Assembly (NCBI GenBank): GCA_003427395.1
Contig: BFEA01000190.1
Coordinates: 497,978 to 557,140, forward strand
From: Chara braunii
Taxonomy: Eukaryota > Streptophyta > Charophyceae > Charales > Characeae
DNA length: 59,163 nt
Direction: 5' to 3'
Under the pieces are notes generated by a model. It was not told the origin of the DNA, did not search any database, and saw only the letters and a program-made list of their open reading frames with translations. Positions 32,131 through 44,856 of the stretch are shown piece after piece (the first letter of the stretch is position 1; every line of letters begins with the position of its first letter). Made by a program: the position numbers and the translations under genes.

Positions 32131-32289
32131 ATGGTTTTCTTTGTGGAGTTGTGTATAGCGGACATGATGACACGCGCCTGAAGTGGACATGATGACACAC
32201 GCCTGCCCACAGTTATTACCCTGGGTTAGACAGATCCTGCTCCCTATCTGTTAAACCAGCGTTCCCCCCGCCACAAAAAAAATTGGGGG

Positions 32290-32521
32290 ACCGGTACCAC
32301 AAGTTAAACCACCAGTATTTGGCCCATACATCGGCCGTGGGGCTTTCCGTTAACGCCCCGCAACTTCTGGAGGCTTGGGGTGCCGACCCTCGAAGGCTGG
32401 CGCCGCCAGCCAAAACAATTTTTTTTGTTGCGCTGGCGGGTTGGTGGGAAACAGTGCGCAGCCCATTTTCAGGCTCGGCATCGATAGCTGGGCCAACTAC
32501 TGGTGGTTTAAAAACTTGTAT
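32290..32521. mobile_element. Inverted-repeat (foldback/MITE-like) element
   Basis: Left end ACAAGTTAAACCACCAGTAT then TTGGCCCA. Right end TGGGCCAACTACTGGTGGTT then TAAAAACTTGT. These are inverted copies of each other with a 2-3-nt indel. Internal words such as GCTGGCGCCGCCAGC are also palindromic. There is no coding frame. Confidence 0.7.
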
Positions 32522-32925
32522 CTGATTAACGAGTGAACATTATTGATAATGTGCAGACCCATGTAATGGCGACCTGGGGTTGGTACTTCTATCTTTTGAC
32601 ATTTAAAACGTTCACATTTCAAGCCATTTTCTTTGATGCACCTCTATGCACGCAGCGTTGGGCAGGATGCATCGGCTGCTGGTTTTGCCTGGAGGTCATT
32701 CAGAAAGCGGGGCATCCCGTCTGCTGCTACGGAGAAAAGTGGCTGGGAAACATAGTGGAGGTTAAGAAGGGGATTCTGGGGCATTACCCGGTGCAGATCT
32801 CTCACCTGAAGCTTTTTCGAGCAGATGTATTTGCAGTTTTGAACACGATGCAAGATTGGCAATGCAGAACACTGTTGGAACCATTTTAGATACGAGTAGT
32901 GTTGATATGATATACTGTGGTCTGG

Positions 32926-33092
32926 AACCCTGACATTTTGATGAGGTTCACCCACATATTGATAACCTAACCCTGACATTTTGATAAAGTTCACCCACGT
33001 ATTGATAACCTATCATTATGAGGTCGCACTATAAGACAAAAACAGAGGTCTCGCTATAAGAGAAAAATAGAGGTATCACTATAAGAGAAGAA
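32926..33092. repeat. Two adjacent minisatellites
   Basis: A 43-bp unit (AACCCTGACATTTTGATxA) is present twice at 32926-33011. A unit of about 27 bp (GGTxTCxCTATAAGAxAAAAA) is present three times at about 33019-33092. Confidence 0.8.
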
Positions 33093-34600
33093 CAGACATA
33101 AGGTTTTGTTAGGAAACTCATACGTACTCAGGTGACAACAGTCAGAGTTCTGCTAGCGTAGCTTGCACAATGTTTCATGATGGAGTCAGACGGAAAACGA
33201 CAGGTATTCTTAAAAAGCAAAGAAGATGAGGAATATTTTGTATCTTTATGTTTTTTTTTTTGGGTGATCACAAATGTCTATATTCTTCTCTCAACTTCTG
33301 TTTGTTTACCTTCCACTACCTACTCCTAAGACTATCTAGAGGGGACCCCTGCAAGCATAGTTTTCCTCTCTCTCTGAAGGGGAGATTTCATGTTGCCCCT
33401 TGCCCCTAATGGTTAGGGTATAGAGTTGGGGCCGCCAGTGGGGGTCTGGCTAACACAAAGACCGAGACCTGCCAGTAGCTGTTTTATTCAGGAGGGTATG
33501 TTTCTTCAGATTTGTAATTTTCGGAGAACTTTTATTATAGTGTAAGCTGCCTAGAACGCCACTTGTCAACGATAGTTGACGAGCAGCTACGCTGGATATT
33601 GTACTCAAAATAAGTCCTGTAGTTAAAATTAATGTAAGTCGAGCTCTTGAAGTACTTTAAAATGGAAGTATGGCATCCATCTGTTCTACCATGTAATTTC
33701 ATTGTCGAGCATTTGTATCGCCCTACATAAGTCGTACCGGTTCTTGTTAGGTGTCTTACGCGTGTGCTATCTTTTTTCAGCTAATTTATAAAACAAGACT
33801 AGATCTCCCACAAACATTCGTCTTTTCCATATATTGTTCTTTATAGCTACTTGGTTTTATATTATGTTTTGAGCAACTTTTGTAATAAGGTCTCCTTATT
33901 TTATTATTTTATGTGTATAAAGCTGTATTAATTTTTGTTGGGTAGCCCTTGTGCTGAAGTTTTCGATGATGCTTGTAGTGTTTCTATAGGAAATGTAGAC
34001 ATTGTGAACCATACTAGAAAAACTATACTATACTCGATTAGGTGATGTGCCAATTTTCGTGGCTCGTTTAGGCACCACTGTGTTAGCAGGTTCTTTAACG
34101 TCGCTTGCCGTCTTCCGTTTGCTACAGAGTTTTTTCCCACCTTTCTTGTTTCTGCATAACGACGTTCAGACTATTGAACATATGGTCATAAGATTCCCAA
34201 CTGAAATTGGAGTGGGTTTGTTAAACTCAACAACAGTGGCACGGTGCTACTGGGAGCGTCGAGGTCCCTTTAAACTCAACAATCATGATTTATATAGTAA
34301 GTTGTGGCATTCACGGTGAGTTTTTAGTATTTTGATTAGCCTAGTTTTGATGTTGCGGGTTCTTTTATATTTTGAGCCCCTAATTCTTGCTTTACAATTT
34401 CTTGATTATAAACTCTTATATTTCTATAGTTATACAATTGACTCATATTCCTAATATCGTCAAAAACAGTATTTTTATAGTAATTTCAAAATTTCATTTT
34501 AAAGTCCATCACCCTAATCACATACAAACTTTTGAGATTCCTAAACTGTGGATCAACTTACTAGTTGTATCATATCTCATTATCATAAGTTTGTGGTTTT
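33093..34600. other. Region without a recognised gene
   Basis: AT-rich, short frames only. I see no RNA gene or element with clear ends. Confidence 0.35.
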
Positions 34601-34604
34601 AAAT

Positions 34605-37600
34605 ACACGATGTCGAGCGCGTAGGTCCCTCAGGGACCGCGTCACGCATAATTTTGTAAAACTTTCATCTCAAGGGAGTTGTCGCCGCTCCGGCTAAGTG
34701 CGTCAGCCGCACCTCTTGCAAACCTCAACGAGAACAATGCGGTCATGCAAGGCACAACTTACCTTTGCTCAAGGGATGTCACCACTCTTGGACAGGCGTA
34801 TCCAAGCCAAACTATGGAGCCACGTGCAAAAATCGCTTGCATGCAATCAGAGAGGTAGTCTAATCGAGGGTGTTTCTCGTACACTGTGGCATTGGGGTTA
34901 CATATGGTCAAATGCCTTAATCGAACCCATACGTGAACCGACATACTGGGGGTCGATCTACCAAGTGCGGTTCTGCCCTAGTCAACTACAACGGTTCAAG
35001 TAACCACACGATAGTCTTCAAAATAAATAAAATTAAATTTTATACGTAAATCGAGCCTAATTTGTTTTTTACATTCGACCCATAAAGCGGATGTCGCGCG
35101 CGAGACTTTAAATAAATGTCGCCGCGATATAGGTTTTCTCATATCGACTAGCCATATATGAATACGCTACCAGTTGCAATGATCGTATATTATGTGGTGC
35201 TCATGACCACGTGGTCCTCGCTGATTTCATGGATTGCTTCCGACACTTGAGTGTGGACTGACATGGGTTTTGAAAGGTTCATTTTTTTATGTCAGACAAT
35301 CTGAGTGCAATTGCAATCCACCCTCTTCTGCACCCTGTGCGAGCGAATGGTAGGCGGCTTCGCCTCTTTTGTGGCGGCGGAATGCCTCTAACCAGAAAAG
35401 CGGGGCTCCATCTTCGGATGCCTGGAAACATGTAAAGAACTTTTGAATTAATTGTCACTACGGATCCCAACCTTCAAAGGGATTTTTTTTCCTCTCAATA
35501 AGAATTTGCTCACATGAGCGAAGTTAAATACTTCGTTATATAAATATAATTTTAACGGGGTTAGGACACAATGCGATCACTATCGCAATCATCGTGTGAC
35601 TCCCTTCAAGATATACACTTGATCGCAGACAAAGTCAAATCCGGACTTCAACTCACAAAACATACTTGCAATCACACCAAATATTGAACATGGATAAACC
35701 ACACTCTATACGGGGTCAACTCTCACCGCTCTCTGCACTCACACCCCTTGCCTTATTTCACACAAAACCCAACCTTTATCCAACCTTTCAACACTCGGTT
35801 CTTTTTAAATGACCTTTAATAAAAGTTGGGGTAAAATCCCAAAGAAACATTTCAACCCACAACGGTTAAGGTCTAAGGTTGAGTTGTGAGAATAGGTTTA
35901 AAGTTGAATCGTAAGCCGACACATTATCAAAAGATAAAAGAAGACGATCCTCAAGACGATCCTCGTAGGATCGACTGAAAGTAGTCAAATTTTAAATTGA
36001 AATGCCCAAAGAGGACATGTTACACAGCACAAACTAGTTCCTAAAGTTAATTTTAAGTGCAGGGATAATAAACCCCCATATCACACTCACTTTAAACTCT
36101 TATAAAACTATATATAAATTTAACTCTATGTGATATGATTGATATCAGAGATTAAAGAAAATTTCAGCAGCATCTCCCTTGTACAGGGTGGATCGCTTAA
36201 GTTTCCCTTTTCAAAATTGAACTAACTTATCAAAACTATAAAAATACCGGTACCACTCCCTCTAAAGAAAGTGTTTTTTCAAATTTCATGTTAATTTACA
36301 CACGAAATTAAAGACCGCCCTTTGACATTATAAAGCCAAATTTGTCTAACTCCATGATTTAGTAAACATTTGGGCAGTATTCCCTTTAGAAAGGTAGATT
36401 TTCAAATTTTATACTAAGGCAAATATCAACTCAAAGACAAAAGTTGAACTCTGCTAAGACAAAATTTAATGAATTTTTTTAATTCGTAGAAATTTCGGGA
36501 ACACTCTCTGTAGAGAAGTGTCTTTCCAAAATTTGCAAGAAGTTGAATATAATTCCTAAAAATAAAATTGAATTTACAGAGTTAAATTTTGTTTCTCTGA
36601 TTTAGTGGAAATTTTGGGAACACTTTCCCTAGAGAAGTAGGTTTCCCAAATTTTTACTAAGGCGGATATGAAAGTCGGAAAGAACTTGAATTTTGTAAAG
36701 ATAGAAAAATTAGTGACTCGAGAAATTCGGGTAGCATTTCCTCTAACGAAAATATTTTTTTTCAAAATTTATACAAAGTCAAATAATAAAGTAAATTTAA
36801 CTCTTAAATACAGAAATCGAACTAACTTTTATAACTCCAACATATGACGAGCATCTTAAACAACTACCTATCAAAAGACAAGTCAAGCAAAACTTTGGCT
36901 ACATTTAGGCTAGACATACAACCAAACAAACACATGCAACAAAGGTAAGACTCTCGCAAAAAAATCACACGTTATTTTTACATAAGATAGTTCATTGATT
37001 TTTTCATTTATTTTTTATATGATTAACCATTTACCCATTTTAAATATAGCATGAGGGTTAACCATTCTGCTTAGAAACAATGTTAAGCATCCCTTAGGCT
37101 ATATACGAACAAGTTGCACAACTTTTCTCTCCTTAGGGCATGTGACTAAACCATTCTGCTTAGAAACAATGCCTTGTTGCCCTGAAATGTTTCAATATCT
37201 GAAGTTTAAATATCTTTATGACTTGTCCTTTGATATGGGGGGGGGACTGAACTATTTTGCTTAGAAACAATGTTGAGCCGCCTATTTACACACAAATATA
37301 AATAAATACTTTCAATCTGTACTCGTTTAACTAAACTATTCTGTTTAGAAACAATGTCGAGCCGCCTTTTCACCTGAAACTATAAATAAATACTTTCAAT
37401 CTATACTCGTTTGTACTTTTAGTGTTCGTGGCTTCGGGGTAAACCATTTTGCTTAGAAACAGTGTTTGACCTTCCACTAAATTAATCCCTTATACTAAAA
37501 TAAAAGACCAAACCATTCTGCTTAGAAACAAGGTTCAGTTTATCTCAAGCGACAAGTTTCATCATTCTGCTTAGAAACAATGCCCAACTTCAGTAAAAGA

Positions 37601-39300
37601 ACTCCAAAAGAAAGAGATAAACGAAATCATTCTCCTTATAAACAATGCTTGGCCTCACAAACCATATATGCAAGCCCCCTAATATAAACATAGAAAAGAG
37701 GTGATCTGCTTAGAAACAATGTCTGGTCCTTCGGAAAAGAGACAAAACGTAACATTGTGGCATTTTGTTGAAAAACAATGTCTAACCTTTAGTTGACCCT
37801 AAACGTATGCAATGTTACCTTTCCCCTACCTCCCCCACTTCATCCCTTAGGTTGATTTCAATCACAAAATACGATCAAGATTCTCTTCCAGTTAATTTGA
37901 TTAGGTTTTGAAAAGAAATAAAAATCATAGGGAAACGCATGCATACCTATCACTAAGACTAGAGAGAGGTAAAGATAGGGGTTTTAATAGAGACACACAG
38001 TGAAAAAGTTACACCTGAAGATTCTCTGCCTCCAGAACCTCGCTTAGGATATGACAGAGTTTTCGCAATCGGTGGGGCAACCTTCCACAGAGGTCTTATA
38101 GCGGATTACGGATTTTCAATCCTGCCTACCACTTTCCTCTCAAAACCAATAAGACTAAACTTGGAGTAGGAAGGGCAGATGGAGAATAATTAACTCACTT
38201 AGATTTAAGAAAGGTGCACTGAGGTTCGCATGAGAGAGTCTTGAAACCTTAACGCGCTTGAGGGTCTCACAATGGTAGCAAAAAAACAGAGGGGAGATAA
38301 TCATCCTACTGGCACAACATAGACTCAAAAACACTCTGACAGGCTTCCAGGTGACAACAATATCCCCCATGCGGAGCGTGATCACACCTCAAAGTTACCA
38401 CGACATCACCTTTGACCAAACTGCTGCTACGTTACTCTGAAGCTCCTGTATTCGAATAATGCACACCCCTCCTGTGCTATATCATTCCATACGACGAAGA
38501 CGCACAACAAACTCTCAATGAAAGTACTACATGCTCTGCCAACCTGGTGGCAGACTTAGCAAATGCACAACAATGTACGACAATGCTCAGATAGGCCACA
38601 CATCAAAATGGAGCCAGGCACTACGTGTCCAACAAAGCGGACAAAAACATAGCAACGCCCTCCAATGGTACCAACAACAAAAAATTAACGCAGTAGCAAG
38701 CTCAATAGGACTCAGTAGACCGTTGACATCCACCAATAGCAAGTAGTAGACACAATACTAGTAGTAGCCAAGAAGATCAACAATATCTTTCAGCGACAAG
38801 TTGCTACGAAGAGATAGCAGTACCTTGCCTCTTCAGCCGCAAAACGGATTACTGTACCTCTACGAGTTAACAATCAACATCCAACCGAAACAACGCAGAA
38901 GACGCATAGCAGCATAACTGAATCTGTAGACCACGATGACCGTTGTAATCTGAGAGGAGCAACAACCTTCACACTGTAGCAACCATCGTGAAATTCAAGC
39001 AGAGGCAGGTAATGTTGCTGGTCTATTTAGCTACACCAATCGAGGGCCGACAGTAACAATCGGAGGTTGTGTAGACTTTGAGCATACAGGCCACAATCGG
39101 AGGTCGTGTAGACTTTGACCTCACACTTTACATTCGAACCGGAAATCAAAATCAAACGAGTTTTTGCCCTCTCCTTGCTCCATATGAGGTACTTGTTCCC
39201 GCCGAGCTCGTCTCGGAACAGTGCGCCCTGACTTTTAAAAATGACAGAATCATATTTTAGGTTAAAATTTGGGTACGCTGTGCAAGCCGCGACCAATTTT
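34605..39300 (+). repeat. Large non-coding repeat, copy A (AT-rich)
   Basis: Collinear with copy B at 44.1-50.1 kb. Shared blocks in order: the 34.65-34.99 kb block with CGTATCC, GCAATC and CTGTGGCAT-like words; the CATATCGACTAGCCA block; CTTCTGCACCCTG; a GGGGTCAACT to CCCAAAGAAAC block; repeated CACTTTCCCTAGAGAA-type words; a hairpin array; and the CAATCGGTGGGGCAACC to CACAGAGG block at 38.06 kb. No long frame. Copy A has T/A where B often has C/G. The boundaries are approximate. Confidence 0.65.
37050..37790 (+). repeat. Hairpin array A (ten spaced motifs)
   Basis: Ten copies of CATTCTGCTTAGAAACAATG or close variants, 50-110 bp apart, with mostly unrelated spacers. Each word has short complementary ends (ATT/AAT). 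In several units the complementarity runs on outside the word with unit-specific bases: TTAAC/GTTAA and AGGG/CCCT in unit 1, GGGCA/TGCCC in unit 2, AAAC/GTTT in unit 5, AAGT/ACTT in unit 7. Later units decay. Confidence 0.7.
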
Positions 39301-40454
39301 TGTTGTGACCGGTTGTGTGTTTAGAGAAAAGAAGAGAGTGTGTGGCACACAGTTTTAAGGCGGGCATGATTTTTTCCTTGTTGATGTTTGAGAACCGACA
39401 CTTTTGCCGAATTAATACTTTTTGTTTCTTATTAAATTATGATTTAAGTAGTATGTTTTTATGGCTAATATATATGACTGTGGTACTCGTGCATGCACGG
39501 AGGCAGCATTCCTATGGCCAACATCAGGATTGACAGTCGGTGCTGCAAAGGTTTTAGAAATGTGCATTTTTGTTTTTATCTGGAGGGACTTTGAGGGTCC
39601 ACGTAGCGAGAGGTACAATAAGACATTTTCTTGCGTTTGATGACCAGTGAGGGTTCATTCACCGTCTAGGCGAGGGCATATGAGGACGAGATTAGCCTAG
39701 ATAAAAGTTTGAACTTTCACCATTGACAATGGCAAAGACGTGGTTTTGGCTTGATGAATGGCGTGTACGGCAGCTACGAGCGGCACTAGGCCCCCTTCGT
39801 GTGAGAAGTGCCAAGGTTCGGCGGTCGTGGGATCGACCGATAGGTTAAGGTGTGTACATTAGAGATTTCGGCAGACTCATGCACAATACGGTACCCATTT
39901 AAGTAAATTGTTGCAGTTACTAGGATCGGCCTTGAGCCTAGAACTATTGGTTATGGTATTGGACTTTCATCAGGTAGGTTTAAGGATTAAGGTCAGCGGG
40001 TGGCAACACAGTAGCAGCGTGGCACGCTGAAGGAAATCGAGGGGTTGAGGGCCTAGCAAGGCTATCCCCCACGATTTTGTTGATGACCCTGACAGTGGGT
40101 TTGACCAACGGGACCCAAAAGGTGCTAAGAGGTCCTCTCCATTTCCTCTGCTATTCCGATCTCTCTCTTTTCTTTATTTATTTTTATTTATTTTTGTTTA
40201 TTTTTGTTTATTTTTGTTTATTTTGTTTATTTTTAGTCTCGTTTTTTTTGATTGGATCAGTAATAACACCGATTTCAGGACAAGTACAATGAACCAACAA
40301 CTTAGCTTAGTGGGTACATCCATGAACTGTTGAAATGCAGACCCGAGTGCAAACTTAAACTCTATTGGAAGCAGATAAGTGGAATATTGCGATTTTGAAT
40401 AACATGGGGCCACCCAGTTTCATGGTGATATTCCACCATCGTACCCATAGGGCG
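39301..40454. other. Region between the large repeats, part 1
   Basis: No gene seen. It includes a TTTATTTTTG-type low-complexity stretch at 40160-40240. Confidence 0.35.
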
Positions 40455-40532
40455 GTCCTTCGGGACATCCGTTAAAATTAAAATGAAGCAGAGAAGATTA
40501 GCATGGCCCTCATGGGCGCTTCAAAGATTTCT
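40455..40532 (+). pseudogene. U6 snRNA-like pseudogene
   Basis: GTCCTTCGGGACATCCGTTA matches the U6 5' stem-loop and following bases. GCAGAGAAGATTAGCATGGC matches the ACAGAGA box region and the AGC triad with one change (A to G) in the ACAGAGA box. The 5' stem has lost one C and one G together, so it still pairs. The 3' half has diverged, there is no terminal T run, and I see no TATA box at the expected distance, so this is most likely a dead copy. Confidence 0.75.
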
Positions 40533-42386
40533 CTATAATGTCTGGCTCGACAACAAATCGAGGGGGTGAATGTGCATATGAATTGACATGTGCTTAGCCC
40601 ATGAGGCAGAAGAAACTTGAGTGACATGTATTCTTTGCAGGTGCACCGCCCGACCAACCACGATCTGTTCTGTGATGGTCGAGTGTGAGCGTGCCCGTTG
40701 GGGGCCTGAAAGATAGTGAACTATGTTGCGTAGAGCGAGGTCAGAACAAAACTCGGTTTAATAGCGCAACAATCAGTAACAGTTGTGCTATTCATTCAGC
40801 AGCCTGAGTGTAGAGGTGAAAGACTAATCGGACCGATGAGTTGCTGGCTCCTTTCGAAGTTTCGCAAGACAGTCGAGACTGTCGAACTTCGCTATTGCGT
40901 GCCTATTCGGGCACTGCGTACTACGCTACGAAGACGAGTTAGGCAAGTTAGACGAGGAAGGCAGTGAGGACGAAGACGATGGTAAAAAGAAAGAGGTGGC
41001 AACCGACATGTTGAGGGAGTGATGAGAAAGGAAGGAGAAATAAAGGAGTGCACGGGAAGAGTAGTGGAGTATTGGGCGTCGTACCCACCATCGAGTTCGT
41101 TTTGTAGGCCGCTCAGGCTAAGTGAGCCTTGCCTCCGAGATCGCGCACAACATGGAAGTAAATACCGTGCTCATTCTCGTGGCGGCCGCCTAAGAAGAGA
41201 ACGTACCTGGTCAAGGCGGTAGACTACTTAGCCGGCATATGTGTGTTCAGAGTGCTGGCAAAATTCCTCTATCCTGCCGATCTTGAAGTTCCGACCGAGG
41301 AGTTCAATGCGCATACGAACTAGTAGATGCTCAACAAAGAGTGTGAGAGACACTGTCACTGGGGAGTTTGGCCGAGGCAGCACATTTGTTACAAGATAAC
41401 GCAGGATACCCTTGTAAGGGTATTCGCACCGACAACGAGCTCAAAGTTTTTATCTTGAGTGTAAATGGTTAATACAAATTTCAAGGAGTTTTTTTTTTCA
41501 TAATCATAAATTTAAATGCTCTAATTTTGTAATTTTAGTCCCTATCCCTATTTTATAAATTCAAAGCACCAACTCCTTGGAGTGTAAAATTTGAAGTCCC
41601 TAATTGCACAATTTTTAAATTTTTGGGCTCAAACTTTCGTAAATTAAAGACGTCACGATCTTAGTAGGTTTGCATATATCCATCAATAGTTTACGATTGT
41701 GGATTTGTTTTCTTTCATTGGAGGGAAACTGTCAAAAGTTAAACTGTGGTTAAATTTACCTATTGGATAATCTTTTATGATCCGGCCACTCTGCGATGAC
41801 CACTTAAGTTGAGAGTGTACGTTCTTGAGAGGGTAGGGGTGGATATGAGGGTCTGTTTTATGATGGGGTTGGGGCTGATTTTTTGGGTTAGGATCAACCT
41901 TTGCGAGGGCAGATAGAGACAAGGGGCCCAATTTTCAGTGGGGTGTGGTGTCAGGTGGCCTGTCTCATTTACAAGGGATGGGATGGCGAGACAGGGTGAA
42001 CCGACACTCTGCAGTGGTGTGTTTGTGGTCGAAACTGCATACCACTGAGAGAGTGGAGGTGACCGTTCAGGGCTTTCTGTGAACCGGGGCCGACAATGAG
42101 CAGGGGGACCCTTTTTAGAAGGGGTAGCTTAAGGGTAAGCAGGGTGGTTTTATGCTTGTTGCAGGGAAGGGGGTGACTTCAAGGGTCCAGCTTGTGTTTT
42201 GATAATAGGTAAAGCAGTCAGACTACCTACACCAGTATTTTGTAATACTTCAGGTTTACTTGTGTTATTAGGTCTTGATTTTTTTGCTAGGTGTGGTTTT
42301 TCGATTGGACGGTTGGGCGCAAGTTGCGTGTATGGGAGGGAACCCAAGTCTGCAGAGATAGCATCTTGAAGGGAAGTGCCACGTCT

Positions 42387-42424
<38 letters not shown>

Positions 42425-44080
42425 ATTTGAGGGTTGTGCTACTTGGGGCTGCGGTAGATTGGGGGCGAAGGCAAAGGGTTAGCCTGTTTTCACGGTGCAA
42501 GAGGCTGATCTTTTCTTCCTGTCTCTTTTGCCGTGAAGGTGAGGAACTACGACATTCCATAAAACTTGTGTTGATTCAAGGCTTAATAGCCCCGTGGCAG
42601 TCAGTTGCTACATACTTCTAGTGATGGCCCATTGGAAGTAGTACGATCGGCACTGGTTTTCCCCGAGATCCAGGTCGTTCGTTGCACTTCTCTTTGGTGA
42701 AGTGGAAGACGAAGGGAGTGCAATCATTGCAAATGAAATCCTGATGTTCCTGGCGCAGATTGTCGAGGATCTTCGTATCAACATCATCTCCTTCAATCCA
42801 AGCAATCCAGAGCAAACATGGTCGATAGCTAAACCCTATCATCATTTGAACTGGGGAGGAGAGAGGGGAATGCATACACACACACATAATCTTGTCACGT
42901 GGGGCTTCCTGGATTTAGACAATCTTGCGCCAATAAATTTTGAATTGGATTTATGGGATACTCACATTCAACAAGGTGATTGAACTGACCAATGAAGAAG
43001 AAGAGGTGGAAACAAGGAGTGAGCAATTGGAGAGCCACCATCCGACCGACTGAAGATCAGTTAGGGCTCCGGCATCACGAGGAACGATCGATGTGCCCAC
43101 TGTAAGCCTGACAGGCGGATTCCACCAGGAACCCCGATCTTCCCGAAAGTGGTACTCATTGCCGTGATGGCGAGGAATCCTGTCGTTGTTGTTATCAATC
43201 CCGCTCACCCTCTGCAACTCTCCCACCTTAGCAGCCCCCTCCTCAATTCATCCCCGCCCGTCTCCCCGCTCGAGCGCTCAGTCCACGTTCTTTCTTTCGT
43301 CGCCCGCTTGATTTTTTTCTTTCTCCGGCCTCCCTCACATCGAATGTCCACCTTATTACCGCATCTTCGCAAACAATCTCTTCTATCAACATTTTTCCAC
43401 TCGCCTAGTGTGTCAAGTCCATCTCCACCCTCCCTATGAATTTGTCTCTTCCTTTCTCTTTAATATTTTTTTTTTTAGCGTTGCATGGAGGCAATATAAC
43501 CACGTAGAGTTGTATTGCATGGTCTATATATTTTTCCCCCCAGACGATGATTATGAAACCATGCGCGATAATACTCTTCGCACCATTTCCACCTTTTATG
43601 CCGAATACCTTCCCTCCCCCGGTTCAACTATCGTGCTACTTGCGTTCATCATATTGTACACTTCGTCGATCTCCATGACATAACGAGCGATCATTTTCCT
43701 CCGCTCCCTCTTCACTGGGCTCCTCTGATGCCCTCCCCCCTCCTAGTCGAATATAAACGGGAAGATCATATGTGAGCAAGCCATTCAGAAAATCCTCGAA
43801 GATTATCGAGATCATGATGGTCACCAAGAAGACAACCCGACACTCATAATCTTGATCCTCGAGGATCTCAATCTTTTTCGATCACATGCGTTTTCCTGTG
43901 CTTGTTGATATACGGAATCAACATAATCTTTCTTTTTTCAAAACTCTCCCCTCCTATGTTTCATATGATGAACGCAGTGACATGCAATCAGGAGATTACA
44001 TGGTTTTAGGACCCCCTGAATGTCACATATATGACGTGCAAGCCTGCGCATCCGACCTAACAATTATCATCGATCGATCG
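40533..44080. other. Region between the large repeats, part 2
   Basis: Only short frames and a 35-nt poly-G run at 42387-42421, which creates proline/glycine frames by composition. No gene or RNA was recognised. Confidence 0.35.
42387..42421. repeat. Poly-G tract (35 nt)
   Basis: An unbroken G run. Unlike the other long homopolymers it has no N. Confidence 0.95.
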
Positions 44081-44837
44081 TCGTTGTTGAGCGCATCGGT
44101 CTCGCACGGGGACCCTCCCGGCCACGTCACGCAGGATTTTGCAGGACTTGTCTCGGAGCGCGTGTGCCGCTCCAGCCGAGTTCGCCAACTGTACCTCTCG
44201 CGAGCCCCTACGACAGGACAGGGTCACGGGAGGCACCGCTTACCTCCACTTGCGAGAGCTGTCACCATCTCTTAGGTGGGCGTATCCCTGTCGAGCTACT
44301 GAACCACATGCGAAAACTTTTCGTATGCAATTGCAGAGGTGGCCCAATCGAGGGCGTTTCTCGTTCGCTGTAGCATAGGGGGTGATGCGCGGTCAAACGC
44401 CCGTAAATCGAACCTGCACGCGAATCGGCGTACTGGGGGGCTGAGGTCCCAAACGCGACTCGACGTCGGTCGACGAGGACGCATCACACACACCACGCGT
44501 TATACCACAATACTCACATCTACCCATACATATATGGAAAAACACAAAACAAACATCTCAAACAACATCACAACACTCTTTGTCCCTTCAGTATTCGATC
44601 CATAACGTTATGCCGCGCGAATCAGATAGGTATCGCGCGCTGGTTTTTCGTATGAGAGTCGTGCTCGCGCATGGCCTCCTCATATCGACCAACCATGCGC
44701 CCATTCGCACGCACTTGCGCTGATGGGGTACTACGTGGTACTCGTAACCGCGTGGCCCTTGGTAATCTCGAGGGTCGTGTTCGACACTCAAGTGTCGGCT
44801 GACAAGCGCGTTGAGGGGTTACCTTCTCGGCGTTAGA

Positions 44838-44856
44838 CAACCGCCATGCGCGGTTG
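44838..44856. repeat. Short perfect hairpin in copy B
   Basis: CAACCGC pairs with GCGGTTG across a 5-nt loop. Confidence 0.6.

Larger units (their letters stand above)
31921..32190 (+). repeat. About 140-bp tandem repeat carrying hammerhead-like motifs
   Basis: Two diverged units. Shared words in order: CTGGGxAGATTGTCAGGGATT, CAACCTC or GAACCTC, CTGAxGAGTCG, AAGTCCGATGA, TTTTCTTTGTGGAGTT and GTATA. A third partial start (CTCTGGGCAGATTGTCAAAT) lies at 32045. Each full unit contains the conserved parts of a type III hammerhead ribozyme, listed separately. Confidence 0.75.

Noticed and set aside
39944-39996. tRNA-like sequence (TGGTTATGG and GGTTTAAGGATT)
   Set aside because: Both boxes are weak and no cloverleaf can be drawn.
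40303-40370. tRNA or SINE head (A-box-like TAGCTTAGTGGG)
   Set aside because: No acceptable B box follows (only ACCCGAGTGC at a plausible distance) and no stems form.
40427-40440. Plant snRNA upstream sequence element (TTCCACCATCG) before the U6-like sequence
   Set aside because: It resembles the USE consensus but lies only about 20 bp before the RNA start with no TATA box at the right spacing, so probably coincidence.
42150-42560. 136-codon minus-strand proline-rich frame
   Set aside because: It runs across a poly-G tract, and the proline run is its direct translation.
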